DNA of 64,000 nucleotides, from positions 2,232,001 to 2,296,000 of the forward strand of contig JAPFBE010000032.1 in the NCBI GenBank assembly GCA_034336665.1. The letters run 5' to 3'. A program made the position numbers and the translations under genes. Positions 11,224-22,761 of the stretch are shown piece after piece. The notes beneath the pieces are model-generated. The model was not told the DNA's origin, ran no database searches, and saw nothing but the letters and a program-made list of their open reading frames with translations. The stretch is from Luscinia megarhynchos. Lineage: Eukaryota > Chordata > Aves > Passeriformes > Turdidae. Every line of letters begins with the position of its first letter. Positions within the stretch are counted from its first letter, which is position 1.

Positions 11224-11807
11224 TGTCCTGGGTTGGTGTTATGTCTACTCCTCTCCCTGCCCCTCTTCGCTGTCTGCATGGAGCTGCCTGCCGTCGTGTC
11301 CATTCCTCCCCCGCCCCGGCTGGCCCCCGGCCTGCTGCTGCTGCTGCTGCTGGCTTGCTTGTCTGCTTGGCTTGCCCGGGCCGCTGCCGCTGCTGCTTTT
11401 GCTGCCCCGCTGCTTACTGCCCCTGCTGCTTGCTTCCCCGGCTGCTTATTTTTCCCCTCCCTTCTTCTCCTCATCTCGAAGATCTGTACCGGCGCCGGAC
11501 GGGGACCTGAACATCAAAGACAGCCTCTGGAGTCTGCCAAAGAAGCTTTTAGCCCTTCCCAGCAGTGACTGTCTGAGCTCGTCCATCCTCACTCACTTTG
11601 GTGAAAACGTTTTGTGTCATCTGGGGACCATTCCTTCCTGGTTCTGGGAAGTGTATTTCTTTTGTTGTTAATAAATAGGTTTTTTCCACTTTTCCCCCTG
11701 AGTAAAATTCTTTCCGAGCCCGGTGCGGGGAGGAATTGTGAGGGGGGTTTATTCTCTGGGGGGCTCCTTTGGAGGTTTTCCCCCCAATTTTGTCCTAAAC
11801 TTGGACA
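11224..11807 (+). repeat. Solo LTR (584 bp) inserted in the satellite
   Basis: It starts TGTCCTGGG and ends TTGGACA. The related ERV-C LTR (19283-19870, minus strand) confirms the family. It is flanked by CTTGG on the left and CTTAG on the right, a 5-bp target duplication with one change. The surrounding satellite reads CCTTGG then AAATCCCTGG without the insert in another unit (near 10086-10102), showing the exact empty site. A polyadenylation signal AATAAA lies near 11670 and a GC-rich U3 occupies 11230-11500. It was produced by insertion and later LTR-LTR recombination. Confidence 0.85.
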
Positions 11808-12165
11808 CTTAGAAATCCCTGGACTCTCACTGGGTTTTGGAGCAGATATTAGGAGTTTTTCTGGCCATTTTTGGGTGCAATTTCTGGGGGATTTTTGTGT
11901 CACTTAGTGCAAATTTTTAGGCATTTTCCTGGGTTCTTAAAGCTGAACTTTTCCTAGATTTTTCCTGATGTTTTTCCCAATAAAGACCGGAATTTTGACA
12001 GCTTTGGGGTGTTCCAATGCAACTTTTGGGAATTTTTGGGTCATTTTCAGTTTGATTCTTAGGGGATTTTTCCTTCCTAAGTGCGAATTTTCAGGGACTT
12101 TTCTGGTTTGTTAGGCTGAATTTTTCCTGGATTTTTCCTGATGCTTTTCCCAGCAATCCTTGGAA
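11808..12165 (+). repeat. T/G-rich satellite array, continued
   Basis: Same satellite as 9622-11223, resuming in mid-unit directly after the solo LTR. Unit phrases recur near 11958 and 12131. It ends near CTTGGAATTTTT at about 12165. Confidence 0.75.
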
Positions 12166-12385
12166 TTTTTAATTAATAATAAAGATTAAGCACCTAGTGT
12201 TGACTGAGAAACAGTTCTCATGCTCTGTGACAGGATTTCTTTTCTTTTATTGTCCAATGGACTGCTGTTCCATTCGAGAATTGAGAACCACACTATAAAA
12301 TGTGATTCGCTCTTTCAATAAATCACTTCTTTAGCTACCAGCTGAAGAAGTCTGTCGTTATTTTGCGTGACTCCTAGCTTGCATA
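12166..12385 (+). repeat. Partial LTR-like block with TATA box and poly(A) signal
   Basis: A CCAAT box (TCCAATGG, about 12253), a TATA box (CTATAAAATG, about 12292) and AATAAA (about 12318) follow in promoter-to-polyadenylation order over 70 bp, as in a compact retroviral LTR. The ends are not defined by a second copy. It sits between the satellite and the R1 dispersed repeat. Confidence 0.45.
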
Positions 12386-14440
12386 GCGACAAAGAGCAAC
12401 TGGAGAGGACCAGACAGGGAACACAGAGGAAGGAATTTCTCTCTCAGGGAAGGGCAGTGGTGCAACACGTCCCCCAGAAGGAGTCTGGAGCAGCCCAAGG
12501 CTTCGTGTGGCCAGGCAGAGGCCAGGCAGGATGCAGAGCTCTCAGCAAAGGAAGGGGCCAGCGAGGTGGGGCAGCCAGGGGATGACGACAGCCTGCAGGG
12601 ACAGAGGCGCAGGGTATGGACACCATAGGACAGCCTGAGCTGCACAGGGCACAGGGATGGGCAGCAGCTGACAGGCCCTGCCAGAGCCAACTGCTGCAGC
12701 CCTTGGGCCATGGCTGCTGGCCCTGGGCCTGAGGCCAGCAGGGGACAAGTGAGCCTTGCTCTGCTGGGACCTCATTGCCTACTTGTCCTTGCTCAGCAGC
12801 CTGGCAGGGGCCACTCCATGGTCCTGCCCTTGGCATTGCACATCCCCAGAGCCCAGTGCCCCTGGGAAGAGCCCTGAGCAATGAGGGAGGGACAAGATCT
12901 GCCTTGCCAGGGGCTGGGGCTCAGCCCTTGGCCCTTTGCATTCCTGAAACACATCCAGGTTTGCTCAGCATCAGGGACACCTTTCCCTTGTTTGTCCCAC
13001 CTGTCATCAGTGCCACCAGTGTTCTGCTCTAACTGGAATCTGAGTGTTCAAATTCAAATTGCAAGAAATTCTCAGAACATTGAGTGTGTTAGTCAAAGCT
13101 TAGAATTAAAAACAGTTGAGATACCTTTAGCTTTAGAATTCAAGATACAGCAAAAATAAAGGGAGTTTGAAATGTAACAGGAAGATTTAGAGTGCAACAA
13201 TGTAAGTTTGTGTGCTGTGATAAAATTCACTAAGAAAATTCTCACTGTATTATGAGTCAATACGATGAAATATCTTAGTATTGAATTAGAAACACAAATA
13301 CCTCTGTTGACAGTGCTTTATTGGTTAATAAATTCTTAAAAGACCTTGTAACCATAAGTCTTGTGACTTCTAAGCCATGCGGTGAACATCTCTAAGACAA
13401 ACTTATTCTTTCTGCCTGGATAGAAAATAAAAAAATAAACCAAACTTTCTAAAGCAACTTAGAAGTCTCATATCTCTGCTTCATTCAGAAAAAGAAAAAA
13501 TACCAGCCAAAAAAGTAACATAAAAACAATAATCCCACTCTTTAAAAATATATAATAAAAACAGTAAACCCACGCTTTAAAAATATACTGTAAAAACAAT
13601 AAACCCGCACCTGGGGACACTTTCTCAGTCACGTTGATCCATTAGAACTTCAGGAAACTTTGGACTTTGAATTTGACTTTGAATTCTTGAGAGGGTTCTT
13701 CTCCTCATTTACCTTTTTTTTCCCTTCCTGACATAATTGTCATCAATTTTGTGCTCTAATTCAACCCTTGGGAAACGTTCTCCCTCATGTTTATCAGTGG
13801 GACTCACTAAAAGTAGGAGAAACTTTGGAGTTTGCATCTGACTCTGAGTTCTTGAGAGGTTTCTTCAGCTCCCTGTGAAGTACTGATGTTCAGGGACAGC
13901 TTCAACCCCCGAGAGGGTCATTAAAGTCCTTGTGCTGTGTCTGTGCTGTTGAGCTGGGTCTGGCTTCTGGCAAAGGAAGCACTGCAGAGAGAGAGCCAAT
14001 ATTTCCAAAATATTATTTGGAGCTCCTTGCGAGCATCAAGTGCACCATGGGGCTCATTGGGATCAAGCAAGCCCTGAAAAACCATGGCTCTGCCTTGATT
14101 TCCATCTGGTCCAGTGCAGTTCATTACAAGAGTTTCAAATTCAGTTATGGAGAAATATTTCAAAGAGCTTCTAAGAGACATCCATTCCTATTATAAAGGA
14201 TGTATTTTATTGCTGTTCTCTTTAGAGCAGAGGTGATTGCAGCATTCAGTGACTGATATTGATCCAGAGTCTCTCCTCAGGAGGTCTGGCCTGCTCAGAG
14301 ATGCTGTGCCTTGAGGTCTGACCCAATGTGTTCAACCTTGCTCCTCACTCCCCAGCCACATCACCACATCCTATCTATCCTCAATCACCTGGGACCTGCT
14401 TTGTTTGAAGAACTGGCTACACTCTGGAAAAAGAGATGTT
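12386..14440 (+). repeat. Dispersed repeat R1, interrupted copy
   Basis: About 620 bp (12390-13038) is closely similar to 34735-35345, with the same order of words (GGAATTTCTCTC, GAAACACATCCAGG, GCCACCAGTGTTCTG). The part from 13610 (CCTGGGGACACTTTCTC ... GAGAGGGTCATTAAAGTC) matches 35330-35490 and 49565-49740, and 13925-14180 matches 49735-49960. A final part (14220-14330) recurs in reverse at about 48590-48710. It is a multi-kilobase family of unknown class. Long frames on its minus strand occur because it is GC-rich; I see no domain in them. Confidence 0.65.
13039..13609. repeat. AT-rich insertion inside R1
   Basis: The two other R1 copies run directly from the GTTCTG/CTGGAA region to CCTGGGGACAC, but here about 570 bp of AT-rich sequence intervene. 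The 3' end carries a roughly 40-bp unit repeated three times (words AAAAACAATAA and CTTTAAAAATATA near 13520-13605). No LTR hallmarks beyond a TG near 13041 and CA near 13609 are clear. Confidence 0.5.
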
Positions 14441-14448
14441 TCTCCTTT

Positions 14449-14469
14449 CTTTTTTTTTTTTTTTTTTTA
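14449..14469. repeat. Poly(T) tract
   Basis: A run of about 19 T interrupted once by C. It could be the reverse-complement tail of a retroposed sequence on the minus strand, but nothing recognisable lies next to it. Confidence 0.6.
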
Positions 14470-14689
14470 GTTTTTAAAGCAATTTGAAATTCCTAACTTT
14501 CCCCACTGAAAAACAGACACACTCGTCAGGCTTGTGCCAGCCCAAGATGCCACCAAAACCATTGCAGAGCTGCCCTGGGCTGGCTTTGAGGGTAGATCAT
14601 CATCCCAACCTGCACTGGGCCACTGCCAGGGGCTGTGGCCATGGACACTGCACTGCCCCCACTGCTGGGTTTGGGTGCCACAGCAACTG

Positions 14690-15130
14690 TGAGAAGTTCA
14701 AGTTTCCTTGGAAACACTGGGGAGGACTGGGACATACTGGGAAGACTGGAAAAGCTATGGGAGACACTGGGACATACTGGGAGTGATACTGGGGAGGACT
14801 GTGACAACCTGGGAACATGGGGACGGCTGAGGGGGAATTTGGGTGGACTGGGATGGACTGTGGGGGTACACAGAGACACAGTGAGATATACTGGGCCATA
14901 GTGGGGCAAGGTGGGGATACTGTGAGTGAAACTGGGGGATACTGTGAGTGAAACTGGGGGATACTGGGACAAACTGAGGACACTGGGAACGTTGTAGGGA
15001 AACCTGGAAGACACAAGTGCATAATGTGAATGACACTGGGGGGACCTGGAAGGGATTGGGCATGAACTAAGGCACACTGGGAGGGACTGGGGTGTACTGG
15101 TAGGGCCTGGAAGGGCCCTGTAGAGGACTG
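14690..15130 (+). repeat. Degenerate ACTGGGA minisatellite
   Basis: The words ACTGGGA, ACTGGGG and ATACTGGG recur dozens of times with irregular spacing. Serine/proline-rich open frames on the minus strand come from this repetition and are not genes. The following 15131-15638 holds no recognised feature. Confidence 0.7.
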
Positions 15131-15638
15131 GGGAGATGGACCTGAGTAAATGCAAATGTCATCAGACTCTGGGGCCAGCAAGGGCTGGGGGACACAAGAG
15201 AAACCATTCAGGTTTGTCGTGGCCTCTGAAGTCAGCCAGAAAGTTTGTTCCCATGAGCTGTGAGTTTCCTGTCCCACTGCAGATGTTGTTGCTCAGAGCC
15301 AGGGCTGCCTGGCAGCCACTCCTAAACTACCCCAAGGATTTCATTGGCTTCACATTTGCTTTCTTTCCTCTTTTTTTGCTCCAGAATTCTTTCTCTTGTC
15401 CATCTCTGTCCCCTTCCCTGCAAACAGCCCATCTCTGTTTGTCCTTTCTTTTCTGGCCTCACTCCCCATTTCAGTTCCTGAGCTGGCACTATGGGAACGT
15501 CCCATGGGGAGCAGGATCATCCTACAAGTGCTTCAGGAATTGTCTGCAGGCTCTTGAGGTGCCTCATGATGCTCCCTTGCCAGAGGCACCACAGGCCAGG
15601 AGTGCACATCTGGGCTGGTGTGTCTGGGTGTGGGGCTC

Positions 15639-16355
15639 TGTTGGGGGTTGAGTGTTTTTCTATTACTGCATCAATTTAAAGAATTTTTCCCATTATCATG
15701 CTAATGGAGCTGGCTGGGTTGCACCCAGGACCTTTGAGGACTCTGGACAAAAGGGGTAGGTGGGAGCTGGGCTGGCGGAAGGGCTCTCTTGCTTCTGGGG
15801 GGGGAACTTGTGTTTCCAGCGAGCTCAGAGGAGGACGCCCCTGTCTGCAGCCACGTGGCTGAATGCAGGAGAGCCAGACCCTCTGCGATCACCTGCCCTG
15901 CATCTGCCCCGCTACAGCCTCCTGCATCTGCGGACACAGCTGACCACCAGAAACCAAACGGTGAGTGAGGAGCTGCCCTCTCCAGCCGCTCCCACCTGAG
16001 ATTGGCGTGGCCGCTGTCGCCCCTTCTTGCCTCTGCTCCCTCCTCCCTGCAGCTGCTGGGCTTTGTTCCATCTGCAGCATCGGGACCAAGTGCAGAGAGA
16101 GTGTGCCCACAGCTAAAGAAAGGACTGGAACCGAGTTATCTGTTCTGTGTTGTTGGGAATTTTAGCATCTTCTATGGTTTCTGTTTTTACGGTTAGATAT
16201 ATTAGTAAAGGAGCTGTTATTCCTACCCCCTTATCTCTGCCTCAGAGTCTTGGATTCAAACATTTATAATACTTGGGGGGAGTGGAATTAGGGTCTCTAC
16301 TTCAAAGGAAAACTTCTGCCTTTATTGGCAGACACCTGTCCTTCAAACCAGAACA
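15639..16355 (+). repeat. 5' LTR of a truncated ERV-B-family element (717 bp)
   Basis: It begins TGTTGGGGG and ends GAACA and aligns over its whole length with 8921-9621. A primer-binding site follows at once, so this is a 5' LTR rather than a solo LTR. About 100 bp of internal leader remain before the sequence turns into minisatellite near 16485, meaning the rest of the element is deleted. Confidence 0.85.
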
Positions 16356-16360
16356 GATTT

Positions 16361-16378
16361 TGGCACCCAACGTGGGGC
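16361..16378 (+). promoter_or_regulatory. Primer-binding site, tRNA-Lys type
   Basis: TGGCACCCAACGTGGGGC lies 5 nt after the LTR end. It differs at one base from the complement of the 3' end of tRNA-Lys(1,2). This gives the primer for the ERV-B LTR family. Confidence 0.8.
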
Positions 16379-16484
16379 AGAGGGCACTGAGCAGAGTTAA
16401 GACAGGAGTAACAGCTCTCTTAACTGGCAACATGCTGTCAGGTTTAATCTGGTTTGGGCTCCATGTGGCCACAGATATCTCTCT

Positions 16485-17607
16485 CCCATTGGTTCCATGA
16501 GATTCTGTTACATCACAATGGTCTCCTGGGTTCCAGAGTCCCCACTGTGTTTACAACTGACACTTGATTCTCCAAGATTCCATGGCGTCACTGTGCTCTC
16601 CCGTGATTCACAAGGCTGTGCTGTGTCACAATGGACACTTGCTTCCTCCAAGGCTGGACATGTCCCAGTGGGCACCGGGTTTCCAGCAGGCCACGCTTTG
16701 TCAAAATGGGGCCTTGGTTCCATGAGAATCCATTGTGTCACAGTGGTCTCTTCTGAGTGCCATAAGGATGTCCTTTGTCACAGTGGTGCCTGCCTTGCAT
16801 GAGCCTTGGCCATGTCCCAGTGACACATGGGTTCCATGATGCCCTGCCGTGTCACAATGGACACTTGCTTCCATTGAGATTCCATTGTGACACAATGCTC
16901 TCCCAGATTCCATGAGGCCTTGTTCTGCCACATTGGTGTCTTGGTTCTACTAGGTCTGTCAGTATTTCTGTGGCCCTTGTGTTCCATGTGGCCCCTCTCT
17001 GTCAGAGCTGACCCTTGGTTCCATTGCGTTACAATGCTCCCTATGTTTCCATGACCTGCCCTGTGTCTCAATGGACACTGCATTCCACAAGAGCTGGCAA
17101 TGTCCCAGTGGCACCTGTCTCCTATTCGGCCCCACTTTGTCAATATAAAGCCTTGTTTCCATGAGATTCCACTGTGTCACAATGTTCTACTTAGTTTCCT
17201 GAGAACCTGATGTGCTCACAATTGACTCTTGGTTCCTTGAGATTCAATTGCATCAGAGTGGTCTCCTTGGTCTCATAAAAGCCAGGTTTGTCACAACAGA
17301 TCCAGGATATTCCATTGCAACACAATGGTCTCCAGCATTCCATAAGGCTGCACTGTCAAAGAGTGGACCCTTGGTTCCATGAGATCCATTGGGTAACAAT
17401 GTTCTCCTGTGTTCCATTAGGCCCAGCTCTGGCACAATGGACACTTGCTTGCATGAGCCTCAGAAATGTCTCACTGGCAATTGGGTTCTACCAGGCCCCT
17501 CTGTCTTGAAAACTTACCTGTTGTTCCAGGACATTCCATTGCCTCACAATGGTCTCCTTGGTCCCATGTAGCCCCTCTGTGTCACAATGCAGCCATGGTT
17601 TCTTGAC
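16485..17607 (+). repeat. 36-37-bp minisatellite array
   Basis: A degenerate unit containing TGTCACAATGG, then a variable part, then GGTTCCATGAG recurs about every 36-37 bp. The same family, in either orientation, appears at ten more places in the window. It has no coding capacity. Confidence 0.85.
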
Positions 17608-17612
17608 AATTC

Positions 17613-18243
17613 TGTTATAAATGAGTTAATGTTCTGGGATGGAGTTATAAGTTATTAATTATTATAATGAAGTTATGAACTGTTAATGAATCGTTATGAA
17701 GTTATGGATTGTTAATGAATGGTTATGTAAGAATTTTTAATGGATTGTTATAAGCAAGTTATGAGATAGTAGGTTGTCAAGTTTGTGGTGCTGAAGTGTG
17801 GGTGTGTGGCCACTGGGGGGAGGGCTAATGGGTGTTCGGTTGGTTGGGTTTAGGGAACTTTCTGGAATATTACCTCATGGGGTGAGGACAGCAATTTGAA
17901 CTATGATTAGACGATGAGCTAGCCTATAAGAGCAGAGTACTCTGAAATGACTGGTCAAGATTGCACCCTCGTATGGACCAACCAGCGATTAGGAAAAGGA
18001 CCAATCAGAGCAAGGATCAACAACGCACCAATCTGCAAGAAGCCAAGATTATAAAGATTGCCCAGGTGCTCAGCACCTAGTCTTCCGCGAGAAACTTGGG
18101 TCCAAAGGAGCACCCAGTGTGTCACACTGCTAATTAATTTTCTGGTTTGTCGCGTGGGGCTCGGGCTTATCTCGAGTCTCTGTTCTCAACAGTTAATTAA
18201 TAAATGAGTTAACATGCAGAAGGTGCAAGCCTCGTTTATTACA
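17613..18243 (+). repeat. Solo LTR (about 631 bp) inserted in the minisatellite
   Basis: It begins TGTTATAAATGAG and ends TTTATTACA, with minisatellite units on both sides that would join into one unit without it. CCAAT boxes (about 17998), a TATA-like ATTATAAAG (about 18048) and AATAAA (about 18198) are in order. The flanks AATTC and AACTC/ACTCC suggest a 5-bp duplication with a change. The first 170 bp carry repeated words like GTTATGAA. Confidence 0.65.
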
Positions 18244-19130
18244 ACTCCATTGCATCACAATGATCTCCTCTGCTCCACTAGGACCAGTTGTGTCATAATG
18301 GACACTTGGTTCCATGAGCAGTGGCAATGTTCCAGTGGCACCTGTGTTCCATGACACCCTGCTCTGTAACACCTGACAGTTTGTTCCATGAGATTCCATG
18401 GAGTGACAATGGTCACATGGGTTCCATAAGGCCCTGCTGTTTTGACAACTGACATTTGGCTCCATCAGATTCCATTTCCCCACAATGTTCTCTTGGATTT
18501 CAAGAGACCCCGCTGTGTCACAATGGCCCCTTGCTTCCACAAGCCATGGCACGGTCCCACTTTTCCCTGGGTTCCATGAGGCCGTGCCGTGTTCACAATT
18601 GACACTTGCTTCCATGAGATTCCATTAAGTCACAATGGTGCCCATGTTTCCATGAGGCTGTGCTGCGTCACAACGGACACTGGATTCCACAAGAGCTGGC
18701 AATGTCCCAGGGGCACCAGTGTCTTATGAGGCCCCACTTGGTCAAAGTAGACTCTTGGATCTGTGAGATTCCAGGTTGTCCCAATGGTCTGCTCAGTTCC
18801 ATGAGGCTGTGCTGTGTCATAATGGGCACCGAATTCCACTTGCCCTGGCAATGTCCCAGTGGCACCTGGCTTCCATAAGGCCCCACTGTATTTGCAGCTG
18901 ACACTTGGTTCCCCCAGGCTGCCTTGTGTCACAATGCTCTCCTGGGAGCCCTGAGGCCCTGTTGTGTCACAATGGACACTTGCTTCCAGGAGATTCCATT
19001 GCGTCATAGTGCTCTCCTGGGTGCCATGAGGTCTTGCTGTGCAATAATGGAGCCTTGTTTCCACTAGGCCTGGCACTGTCCCAGTAGCACCTGTGTGCCA
19101 TGAGGTCCCGCTTGGTCAAAGTCGAGCCTT
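18244..19130 (+). repeat. 36-37-bp minisatellite array
   Basis: Continuation of the 16485-17607 array after the LTR. The stretch 19131-19282, between it and ERV-C, has no recognised content. Confidence 0.85.
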
Positions 19131-19282
19131 GTGATGATGTCGGTAAGGGTCCGTAGTGACGCAGAGTCCACAGGCAGGTCCAAAGGAGAGACGCTGTATT
19201 GTAAAACCAGGCATTTTTAGCAGTTAGTGAATTATCAGTTACAGTGTTTTAAAGCATAACAAACATAATTCAACCAACCACC

Positions 19283-19870
19283 TGTCCAAGTTTAGGACAA
19301 ATTTGGAGAAAGACCTCCAAAGGAGCTCCCCCAGAGAGTAAACCCCCCCACAATTCCTTCCTTCACCAGGCTCGGAAAGAATTCTTCTCAGGGGAAAGTG
19401 GAAAAAAATTATTTATTAACAAACACAAGAAAAACACTTCCCACTACAGACCCGATGACCAAAAAAAAGTTTTCACCAAGAAAGAGAGAGAGCAAAGGTA
19501 GATGAACTCAGATGGTCTCCGCTGGGAAGGGCGAAAGCTTCTTTGGCAGGCTTCCAGAAGGCAGTCTCTGATGTTCAGATCCCCCCATCTGGAGCCGGTG
19601 CTGATCTTTGGGACAAGGGGAAGAAGGGAGAGAGAAAAAAGGCATCTGGGCTGGCAGCCGGGGAGCAAGCAGCAAAGCCAGCAGGGCAGCGGCAAGCCAG
19701 GGCAGCAGGAGCAGGGGACAGCAGAAGCGGCAGTGGCAAGCCCAGCAGCCAAGCAACCGCAGCCCAGGGGCCCGCCAGGGCGGGGGAGGAACGGCCACGG
19801 CGGCAGGCAGCTCCATGCAGACAGCGAGGGGGGGCAGGAAGAGGAGTAGACATAATACTAACCCGAGACA
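19283..19870 (-). repeat. ERV-C 3' LTR (588 bp)
   Basis: Read on the minus strand it begins TGTCTCGGG after an AGAGGTGGAA purine tract and ends GGACA. It is full length and matches the truncated 5' LTR and the solo LTR at 11224-11807. AATAAA lies near 19410-19417 on the minus strand. GC-rich U3 covers about 19650-19850. Confidence 0.9.
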
Positions 19871-20034
19871 TTCCACCTCTTATCCCACATCGTGAACATT
19901 GACACACGATTGAGATATATACACCCACAATACAATGTAAAAGCTTTCATCTACTTGCTCAAACCTTCAACACTTACACGTTTCCTCTCATTTTACTTAC
20001 TCAGGCCTTCAACACTTACGTTATTCCTTCTGTC

Positions 20035-20814
20035 TCACCCCACAATCAGATCTCCCTGAGGTACACATCGTGTTGTTCCATCTTTCTGCATTACCCACCA
20101 CGTACATCCTGGTCCTTGAGCAAAGACAATCCCACGAATGGGTTTGCCTGTACTCGAGGCAGGATTAACCCATACTGCCTTTCCTAACAAACCTTTAACT
20201 TGGGCCACTGGGCCTTTATCTCCATCCACTATATTAAGGGAATCAGACTGGGCAGGACCTGCTTGGTTGATGGAACCTCTGGTGTTAACTAACCAAGTAG
20301 CCTTTGCTAGATGTTGTTCCCAGTTTTTAAAAGACCCTCCACCCAATGCTTTCAAGGTGGTCTTCAACAATCCATTGTACCTCTCCACTTTACCTGCAGC
20401 TGGTGCATGGTAAGGGATGTGGTACACCCACTCAATACCGTGTTCCCTAGCCCAGGTGTTGACGAGGTTATTTTTAAAATGAGCCCCATTGTCTTACTCG
20501 ATCCTCTCAGAGGTACCGTGCCTCCAAAGGACCTGCTTTTCCAAGCCCAGGATGGTGTTGCAGGCAGTAGCATGGGACACAGGGTAGGTCTCCAACCAGC
20601 CGGTGGTGGCTTCCACCATGGTCAGCACGTAGCGCTTGCCTTGGCGGGTTTGAGGCAGTGTGATATAATCTATCTGCCAGGCCTCCCCGTACTTGTACTT
20701 GGACCACCGCCCACCATACCAGAGGGGCTTCACCCGCTTGGCCTGCTTGATGGCAGCGCAAGTGTCACAGTCATGAATAACTTGTGTAAAGCTGTCCATG
20801 GTAAGATCCACCCC
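20035..20814 (-). pseudogene. pol: ERV-C integrase
   Basis: The HHCC zinc region begins in the preceding segment (HDASGHQG) and ends in CDTC here. The core shows Asp in WQIDYI, Asp-Asn-Gly after the break, and Glu in GKVERYNG, so the DDE residues are all present. One frame runs throughout but is cut by TGA 20815-20817 and TAA 20494-20496. The C-terminal part ends at 20035. About 165 bp of 3' sequence follow, including a ~40-bp direct repeat (words GTAAGTGTTGAAGG, two copies near 19945-20010). Confidence 0.85.
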
Positions 20815-22761
20815 TCAGTCTTGTGCCCACTTAGAGGTGGCATCCCTACCCTGATGGCCTGAGGCATCATGGGCCCATCGAGCCAGGAACAACTCTCCCT
20901 TGTCTTCCCAATCCAAATCTATTTCCAACCCCCCTATCTTTGCAGCCTGATCTACTTGCTGGTAATTTTGCTGCTCTTCATTAGCTTTACTTCTGGGGAT
21001 ATGGGCGTCTACATGCCGAACTTTCACAAGTAATTTCTCTAGTCGAGTAGCAATGCCTTTCCATTCTTCAGCAGCCCAAATTGGTTTTCCTCTGTGCAGC
21101 CAGTATGCCTCTTTCCATTTCTTCAACCATCCCCACAGAGCATTGGCTACCATCCAGGAATCAATGTACAAATAGAGTTTCGGCAATTTCTCTCTTTCTG
21201 CGATGTCTAGGGCCAGTTGAATAGCTTTAAGTTCAGCACGCTGACTTGATCCGCCCTCTCCTTCAGTGGCCTCTGCGACCCGTCGTTTCAGGCTCCATAC
21301 AGGTGCTTTCCACCTCCAATTCATCCCTACGATACGACATGAACCGTTGGTGAATAAAGCATAACATGCTTCCTCTGCTGGTAGCTGGTTGTACAGTGGA
21401 GCTTCTTCAGCCCGGGTCACTGGTTCTTGTTCCTCATCCATGACACTGCAACTTTCACCTTCTGGTATTTTGTAATTATTTCCAGAATCCCAGGGCGATT
21501 TAGTTTTCCAATCCGGGCGCACTGAGTGATAAGGGCAATCCACTTGCTCCATGTGGCACTGGTGGTATGGTGAGTGGAGGGAACCTTTCCGCTGAACATC
21601 CACCCCAGCACTGGTAGTCGAGGTGCCAAGAGTTGTGCTTCTGTACCGATCACTTCTGAAGCAGCTTGGACTCCCTCATAGGCGGCCAAGATTTCCTTCT
21701 CCGTCGGGGTATATTTACCTTCAGATCCTCTGTAACTCCTACTCCAAAATCCCAGGGGTCGACCTTGGGTCTCACTTAGGCACCTTCTGCCACAGACTCC
21801 AGGACAGACCATGGTTCCGGGCTGCAGAGTAGAGCACATTCTTTACTTCTGGTCCTGACCTGACTGGGCCAAGGGCTACTGCATGAGCAAGCTCCTGTTT
21901 GATCTGGGCAAAGGCTTGTTGTTGCTCAGGGCCCCAATGGAAATCGTTCTTCTTGCGAGTAACCTGGTAGAGAGGACTCACAATCTGGCTGTATTCAGGA
22001 ATGTGCATTCTCCAAAAGCCTATGGCACCTAGGAAAGCTTGTGTCTCATTCTTGTTGGTAGGTGGGGACATAGCTGTAATCTTGTTAATAACATCAGTAC
22101 GAATCTGACGTCGTCCATCTTGCCACTTCACTCCCAGGAACTGGATCTCCCGAGCAGGTCCCTAAACTTTACTCCTTTTAATGATGAAACCGGCTTCCAG
22201 GAGGATTTGGATAATTTTTTCCCCTTTCTCAAACACTTCCGCTGCTGTGTTCCCCCATACGATGATGTCATCAATATATTGTAGATGATCTGGAGCCTCA
22301 CCCTTTTCCAGTGCAGCTTGGATCAGTCCATGACAGATGGTGGGACTGTGCTTCCACCCCTGGGGCAGTCAGTTCCAGGTATACTGCACACACCTCCAGG
22401 TGAAAGCAAACTGAGGCCTGCACTCTGCTGCCAAAGGAATGGAGAAAAACGCATTGGCAATATCAATAATGGCGTACCACGTTGCTGCCTTGGACTCCAA
22501 CTCATACTGCAGCTCCAGCATGTCCGGCGCGGCAGCGCTCAGTGGTGGAGTCACTTCATTCAATGCACGATAGTCCACAGTCAATCTCCATTCTCCATCA
22601 GATTTGCACACAGGCCAGATGGGGCTGTTGAAGGGTGAGTGGGTTTTGCTGACCACCTTTTGGCTCTCCAGCTCACGGATCATCTTGTGGATGGGAATCA
22701 CAGCATCTCGAGTTGTCCTATATTGACGACGATGCACTATTGATGTGGCAATTGGTACCCG
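20815..22761 (-). pseudogene. pol: ERV-C reverse transcriptase and RNase H
   Basis: The RT palm, with YIDD at about 22266-22277, the thumb and the connection (FLGAIGFWRMHIPEY) are all visible. The frame is broken by TGA 22369-22371 and TAG 22162-22164, and shifted between about 21780 and 21490, where a second frame carries the linker before the first frame resumes. RNase H reads FTNGS where the first catalytic Asp is expected, while Glu (RAELKAI) and Asp (YIDSW) remain. ERV-B keeps FTDGS, so this loss is specific to this copy. It overlaps no other gene. Confidence 0.85.

Noticed and set aside
12444..12881. 145-codon minus-strand frame
   Set aside because: Part of the dispersed repeat R1; the related copy at 34735-35345 breaks or changes the frame, and no domain is visible.
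14526..15277. Ser/Pro-rich minus-strand frames of up to 225 codons
   Set aside because: They are produced by the ACTGGGA minisatellite; all frames look repetitive.
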